11,649 bases of DNA from Phoronis pallida (lineage: Eukaryota > Phoronida > Phoronidae). The notes under the pieces were generated by a model, which worked only from the letters and a program-made list of their open reading frames with translations, made no database searches and was not told where the DNA came from. The first letter of the stretch is position 1. Each line of letters opens with the position of its first letter. Positions 8,601-11,649 of this stretch are shown here, in pieces. The position numbers were made by a program, and so were the translations under genes. The DNA is taken from assembly GCA_028565715.1 (NCBI GenBank), contig JAOXYC010202463.1, positions 1-11,649 of the forward strand, given 5' to 3'.

Positions 8601-10435
8601 TGATCATGTTCTAGCTTTGAACGCTGTTTCAAAGCGCAAGGCTAAGGGCACATTTTTAAAGAAATATTGTTTGCGAAGTGATATACTGTGGGTAATCTGC
8701 CCATGTAAGAAATATAATCAGGGGGTGTGTTACGAAATATAACAACTGGGCAAAAACACTGTTAAATGACCCAATAATGTGAGAAAATGGTTTACCTTCA
8801 GATGAGGAACTAGACCAGGAAGAGAGTGGGTACAGGGACATGATGAACCGTGATGAGAGACGATGGCAGAAGGCTGACCAGGATCAGGACGGTGCTCTAA
8901 CATTCGAGGAATACGCAAACTTCTTACACCCTGAAGATGTGGAACACATGAGGGATATTGTAATAGATGAAACACTCGCTGATATTGATAAAGATAAAGA
9001 TGGCAAGATCAGTCTCCAGGAATATATTGGTAAATATTCTTAGGATGATGTAAGCCTAATAGAATTATATAAGGTCTTTCGCCATTGACATGCTATTCCT
9101 CACCTAATTTTGAGTAGAAATGATCACATTTTCAGTGTTAGGCATTGTCTAGTTTTCTGGTGAAGTTTGCTTATAATCGCACAAAATGTCTTACAAGAAC
9201 ATAATTTCTTGACGTTAAAAGTAGATTGTTAAAATATGACTTTGTACTTTCTTTTCTATCAATTTAACGTTGCTCTTACTCTCAACTTTTTGATAACTTC
9301 ATCTTTCTGTTGCAAGAATTGCTTTGAGCAATCCAGGTAGCAAGATGACATGCATTTCATTTAGAATCCATTTCAATTGGAATCTATTTCAAAAGAAGAT
9401 TTATACCATTGATAACAAGTAAACATTAAACATGAATAATACAATTATCTGTGCTCTGTCCCATTAAGGTGATATGTGGCCAGAAGATAGCGAGGGTGAA
9501 GAGCCAGAGTGGGTCAAAACAGAACGTGAACAATTCTCTGAATATCGTGACAAGAACCATGATGGTCAGATGGACAGAGATGAGGTGCGTGACTGGATTA
9601 TCCCCAGTGACTACGACCACGTGGAGTCTGAAGCTAAACACTTGTTAGGGGAGTCTGATGAAGACAAGGTGAGTCATTGATACTTCTAAAAGAAAATTAG
9701 TGATATGTGAATTAAGAATATGAAAACATCTACTTGCACTCAAAATTTCAGAAGGCTTTGAACAAATGAGACATTATAGAATGGGTATGCCAGTCATCAG
9801 TTCTATTTAATAGAGCTTCATGTAGTTTCTTGAGACATGTATGGAACTTCAAGTGAATCAGACAGAAATTGTATTACACGTATTCATACACTATGAGCCC
9901 TTGGCACTGGCTGATTTTTCAAACAGAACTAAAAAAGATCCTGGTTTATTAACAGTACAACAATGATACAAACAAACTGTTCAAAAACAACTTGGTAAAA
10001 GCAGAATTTTTTATTTGTATTTTCATCAGTATCAAACATTTTGTATCTTTATATATAGTCAAGTGTTTACCAGTGAAATGCACCTTGTACAGTGTGTAAG
10101 ATATAGAGGATAATTAACTAGTGTTATTGAATAATAAATTTCTCAAAATGAGTCAAAATCCGAGCCTTTGGCGAGGATTTTGACGAGTTTTGAGAAATTT
10201 ATTATTCAATGACGACGAGTTTATTGTTCTTTTTCTCACATGAAACAGGAACGACGCGTTGTCGAAGAAAAAACGAGTCGCGTATGAATACAGTGATCCG
10301 TCAGAGTGTGTTATTTTCGATAATATATTTGAGATTGAACTTATCATGTGAGAAATGTCAATACTCTCTTTTACCTTGCAGGATGGTTTCTTAACCAAGG
10401 AAGAGATTCTCAATAAATATGATGTTTGTTGGTAG
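5552..10435 (+). CDS. CALU: Calumenin-like CREC-family EF-hand protein (six coding exons, tail frameshifted)
   Basis: Calumenins are Ca2+-binding proteins of the ER lumen and secretory pathway that act as low-affinity buffers and chaperone-like partners. The exons are 5552-5659, 7047-7177, 7494-7690, 8802-9029, 9469-9668 and 10382-10435; all introns are GT-AG and phases join without loss (0, 2, 1, 1, 0). The 305-residue product has a signal peptide (1-20, likely cut after TLA), an acidic linker with YDHEAFLG, then EF loops at 87-98, ~123-135 (degenerate), 171-182, 208-219, 249-260 and 285-296. Blocks such as [13 protein letters not shown] and PSDYDH are typical of calumenin rather than reticulocalbin. 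The assembled frame ends in Cys-Trp-stop at 10435; the expected tail is in another frame to 10484, which would give about 322 residues against 315 in human CALU. A sequence error is the simplest explanation. Confidence 0.92.
6510..6540 (-). repeat. tRNA-like A-box fragment (SINE remnant)
   Basis: Read on the minus strand, gggctcagctgaa is followed by tggctcagttggaagagc (6527-6510), a near-perfect tRNA 5' half with A box. The segment where a B box should be (about 6470-6490) has no match. It is a broken SINE head in calumenin intron 1, not a tRNA gene. Confidence 0.5.
6591..6820. mobile_element. MITE with ~30-bp inverted ends in calumenin intron 1
   Basis: The left end, ccctatgatgcacc then ttttcacacaaggact (6591-6620), is the inverted counterpart of the right end at 6791-6820 (agatccttgtgtgaaa then gatgcatcacaggg), with one indel and a few substitutions. 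The interior matches the diverged copy at 1-190. No clean target duplication is visible (right flank attcaag), so the superfamily is open. It does not touch the exons. Confidence 0.6.
6617..6664. repeat. Exact 24-bp tandem duplication inside the MITE
   Basis: The unit gacttgttttgctgaaagca plus atta occurs twice head to tail (6617-6640, 6641-6664) without a difference. The related copy at 1-190 has a single unit, so the duplication is recent and specific to this insertion. Confidence 0.85.
7047..7177 (+). CDS. CALU: Calumenin exon 2: acidic linker
   Basis: The exon follows the acceptor ttattgtag and ends two bases into a Gly codon at gg|gtattt. It encodes residues 37-79 with [27 protein letters not shown], all characteristic of calumenin upstream of EF-hand 1. 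The rest of the open frame to 7334 is intron. Confidence 0.92.
7494..7690 (+). CDS. CALU: Calumenin exon 3: EF-hands 1 and 2
   Basis: The exon begins after ctgtttacag with the third base of Gly80 and ends at a|gtgagt. EF-hand 1 has the canonical loop [12 protein letters not shown] (87-98). EF-hand 2 is altered: the loop region [13 protein letters not shown] has one extra residue and Ala before the Tyr where relatives have Glu. Vertebrate CALU carries two mutually exclusive versions of this exon; only one is visible here. Confidence 0.93.
7838..8139 (+). repeat. tRNA-derived SINE in calumenin intron 3
   Basis: A pol III A box (tagctcagtggt, 7849-7860) and a good B box (gggttcgcgccc, 7892-7903) mark the tRNA-related head. 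A body of about 200 bp follows, ending in gtaaagcgctttgtataaaa and agcgctatataagcac, then (ATT)n. That tail resembles the 3' ends of L2/CR1-clade LINEs, which would supply the reverse transcriptase. The tRNA-like part is too irregular in its anticodon arm to be a functional tRNA. It lies in sense orientation within the intron. Confidence 0.75.
8122..8138 (+). repeat. (ATT)n microsatellite tail of the SINE
   Basis: About five and a half ATT units end the SINE, as is usual for the terminal simple repeat at which its reverse transcription is primed. Confidence 0.8.
8319..8460 (+). repeat. Foldback element A with paired CGAG sites
   Basis: The arms 8336-8391 and 8395-8447 are inverted copies around a ttt loop, and looser complementarity (tggtt-ct-gt / acaagcaacca) extends to 8319 and 8460. 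Pairing is broken chiefly at two mirrored places where both arms carry cgag on the plus strand (GA at 8362-8363 with 8421-8422; 8387-8388 with 8398-8399). The loop core is ccgaggc-ttt-gccgagg. It lies in calumenin intron 3. It shares its design with 10126-10210. Confidence 0.75.
8802..9029 (+). CDS. CALU: Calumenin exon 4: EF-hands 3 and 4
   Basis: It starts after tttaccttcag and ends at g|gtaaat. It encodes the [10 protein letters not shown] motif, EF loop [12 protein letters not shown] (171-182), the FLHPED linker and EF loop [12 protein letters not shown] (208-219). If intron 4 were retained, the frame would stop four residues on (Gly-Lys-Tyr-Ser-stop at 9041-9043). Confidence 0.94.
9469..9668 (+). 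CDS. CALU: Calumenin exon 5: EF-hand 5 and start of EF-hand 6
   Basis: The acceptor is cccattaag and the donor aag|gtgagt, ending in phase 0. It encodes [12 protein letters not shown], the EF loop [12 protein letters not shown] (249-260), WIIPSDYDH and the first four residues of EF loop 6 (DEDK). The phase-1 junction with exon 4 recreates Gly222 before Asp-Met. Confidence 0.94.
10126..10210 (+). repeat. Foldback element B with paired CGAG sites
   Basis: Two 41-nt arms (10126-10166, 10170-10210) pair without indels at 36 of 41 positions around a ttt loop. All five mismatched positions fall in two mirrored sites where both arms read (t/c)gag on the plus strand (GA at 10150-10151 with 10185-10186; 10162-10163 with 10173-10174). 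The loop core is ccgagcc-ttt-ggcgagg, the same pattern as element A. It lies in calumenin intron 5, about 170 bp before exon 6. No target duplication is clear. Confidence 0.8.
10382..10435 (+). CDS. CALU: Calumenin exon 6: end of EF-hand 6, premature stop
   Basis: After ttaccttgcag the exon reads [15 protein letters not shown], completing EF loop 6 (285-296), then Cys-Trp-stop. Every calumenin I know of continues into a tail ending in an ER-retrieval tetrapeptide. That tail is present downstream in a different frame (see 10428-10484). Confidence 0.85.
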   Translation, partial: DGFLTKEEILNKYDVCW

Positions 10436-10484
10436 CCAGGCAACAGATTACGGAGAAGCCCTCATGAAACATGAGGAGTTATAA
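10428..10484 (+). other. Out-of-frame calumenin C-terminal tail ending HEEL
   Basis: The frame starting with gtt at 10428 reads [18 protein letters not shown] then taa (10482-10484). VGSQATD-GEAL is the invariant calumenin C-terminus and HEEL is an HDEL-type ER-retrieval signal. It is joined to the upstream frame only if two bases are missing from the ttt at 10425-10427, or one is extra nearby. No splice junction within the exon would repair it in an obvious way. Confidence 0.8.
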
Positions 10485-10597
10485 GCATTTCTTGGTGCCA
10501 TTTGATATTCAGAATTCTCATCGTCATCTTGGGTACTAGGCCTTTCTTTTGTGTTTAACCTTAAAAATAGGGTCTTTTGGTGTTCAGCTTTATTTTG

Positions 10598-10603
10598 AAT
10601 AAA
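10598..10603 (+). terminator. Calumenin poly(A) signal candidate
   Basis: This is the first canonical AATAAA after the stop codon, 163 bp beyond the in-frame stop and 114 bp beyond the stop of the conserved tail frame. A later ATTAAA at 10996-11001 could give a longer 3' UTR, which is common for calumenin transcripts. Confidence 0.5.
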
Positions 10604-11079
10604 ATTTTCTATGCAAGTTTGCATTGCAATGGTTCACACCTCACATACAGTATGTCACAAATTATCCCACCAATTGTTAATTTCAAAAAACCAAATATGG
10701 AATTTCGAGTTGCTATTAATTTCTCATATTTGGGTCTTTGCCCTTGTAATGAAAAACTCCATTATCAAACTGAGAAGTGTTGCCCACCAGATAATGCATT
10801 TTTTATGTTTAAAGTTGTTGTATTAGCAAAGGCAACAAATCCTACCATGCTATTGTTACAAAGTTTATATTAATTTCTGTAAGCTCAGTTGAGGCTTTAA
10901 TTGATCCAGAAATCGAAAAAAAAGTCTGTGTTCATTGTACTGTCATGTTTTATTTTACTTTTATGTTAATATGAAAGTATTAATTTCTATTCTTAATTAA
11001 AGCATAATTGAAAATAGAGTGAGCTCTATATTTGATATTAATGTGAACAAATATTGAATGTTGAATTTATTTTATTAAT
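10604..11079. other. 3' UTR or intergenic sequence, no gene seen
   Basis: Overlapping open frames at 10577-10873 and 10611-10826 show no recognisable domain and no splice or codon signature. The region is AT-rich and may be the long form of the calumenin 3' UTR. Confidence 0.5.
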
Positions 11080-11286
11080 GCCATATTCTACATTGCAGTT
11101 TTACGTAGAACTATGAATGTTAGCCTAGTGCTCCCCACCTATAGTGTGATAGGACAATACGTATAGCTGCCATTATAGGACAATATCTATAGCTGCCATA
11201 TTCTACATTGCAGTTTTACATAGGATTGTGAATGTTAGCCTAGTGCTCCCCACCTATGATAGGACAATACGTATAGCTTCCATATT
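11080..11286. repeat. Two-copy tandem repeat, 115-bp period
   Basis: Copy one starts at 11080 and copy two at 11195, both with gccatattctacattgcag. They share tgttagcctagtgctcccca and the string ataggacaatacgtatagct. Copy one ends with an additional internal duplicate of about 25 bp (ataggacaata-gtatagctgccat twice), absent from copy two. It is a local duplication downstream of calumenin with no coding content. Confidence 0.8.
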
Positions 11287-11649
11287 GTATTATGCTTCCA
11301 ATCCCTCCAAACAGTTTCTCTCTGGTGCTGTTTCACTGTTATTCTTCTCAGTAGCTTGTTTCAGAAATGGCTTAATTTAGAACTGGAGCCCTTTCATGTA
11401 ACAGGCTACTTGTTGTTTTTATTGTAAATGATATTGCTACTTGACTTTATGAACACCCTTTTTGATTACTTGTTTAATACATATAGGTAAAGGTTTATTC
11501 CTCTGAAAAATGCTTGAATACATTTATTTAAGAGAATTGATTTTAAAGTAGATGTTAAGTAAAAGTAAAGATGCTTAAAGATACTGTCTCCTTGTTGGTG
11601 AGGATCTGGGGTCAAAATTCAAATCAACTAGAAATTTTGTGTATGAGTC
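11287..11649. other. Intergenic region, nothing recognised
   Basis: No exon, RNA gene or delimited repeat is seen on either strand. Confidence 0.5.

Noticed and set aside
7178-8801. Second, mutually exclusive version of calumenin exon 3
   Set aside because: Vertebrate CALU has such a pair, but no second KIVDKID-like exon was found in introns 2 or 3.
8730-8975. Minus-strand open frames opposite calumenin exon 4
   Set aside because: They are mirror images of the conserved EF-hand exon; the plus-strand frame explains the sequence.
8362-10186. Kink-turns in the foldbacks
   Set aside because: Tandem G-A pairs are present, but the three-base asymmetric bulge that defines a k-turn is missing; the sites are symmetric.
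10577-10873. 98-residue open frame after the calumenin gene
   Set aside because: It falls across the poly(A) signal in AT-rich sequence, competes with an overlapping frame, and resembles no family I know.
1-11649. CRISPR array, bacterial operon, viral or toxin genes
   Set aside because: No regularly spaced repeats, ribosome binding sites or such coding motifs are present; the spliced animal genes explain the coding content.

Overview
The window is animal nuclear DNA, most likely from a marine invertebrate. It is AT-rich, its genes are split by GT-AG introns of about 0.3 to 1.4 kb, and it is littered with short non-autonomous transposons and tRNA-derived SINEs. Nothing looks bacterial. The species cannot be fixed; the SINE tail and repeat style fit deuterostomes, lophotrochozoans or cnidarians.

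Two protein-coding genes are supported, transcribed away from each other. On the minus strand at the left edge are the first two coding exons of IMMP1L, the catalytic subunit 1 of the mitochondrial inner membrane peptidase (1401-1300 and 401-313). The rest of the gene lies beyond position 1. On the plus strand, six coding exons (5552-5659, 7047-7177, 7494-7690, 8802-9029, 9469-9668, 10382-10435) encode a calumenin-type CREC protein of the ER lumen, with a signal peptide and six EF-hands. In the last exon the reading frame is shifted against the conserved tail: the assembled frame stops after Val-Cys-Trp, while a frame offset by two bases carries the expected tail with a C-terminal His-Glu-Glu-Leu ER-retrieval signal.

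Layout. 1-190: diverged copy of a MITE. 313-1425: IMMP1L exons, with a 233-bp MITE in the intron ending 17 nt from the exon edge. 1565-1925: cluster of CCAAT boxes, a CRE palindrome and a direct repeat, the likely IMMP1L promoter area. 1926-2602: no gene seen. 2603-3901: transposon block holding a ~0.9-kb element with short inverted ends, a nested 43-bp palindromic mini-MITE and a 362-bp hAT-like MITE. 3990-4350: degenerate SINE head and low-complexity TTCAAG sequence. 4800-5551: candidate calumenin promoter, noncoding first exon and 5' UTR intron. 5552-10484: calumenin gene, with intronic MITE, SINE and two foldback elements. 10485-11649: 3' UTR, poly(A) signals and a tandem repeat.

The least ordinary signals are: (a) two intronic foldbacks (8319-8460, 10126-10210) that share a loop and keep paired CGAG/CGAG sites, which would form tandem G-A mismatches in the sense-strand RNA hairpin; (b) a 43-bp almost perfect palindrome with its own 5-bp target duplication, made of little more than the two ends of the MITE family seen at 1050-1282; (c) the calumenin tail frameshift. 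The two host genes act in different compartments (mitochondrial intermembrane space and ER lumen); their adjacency need not mean shared function.
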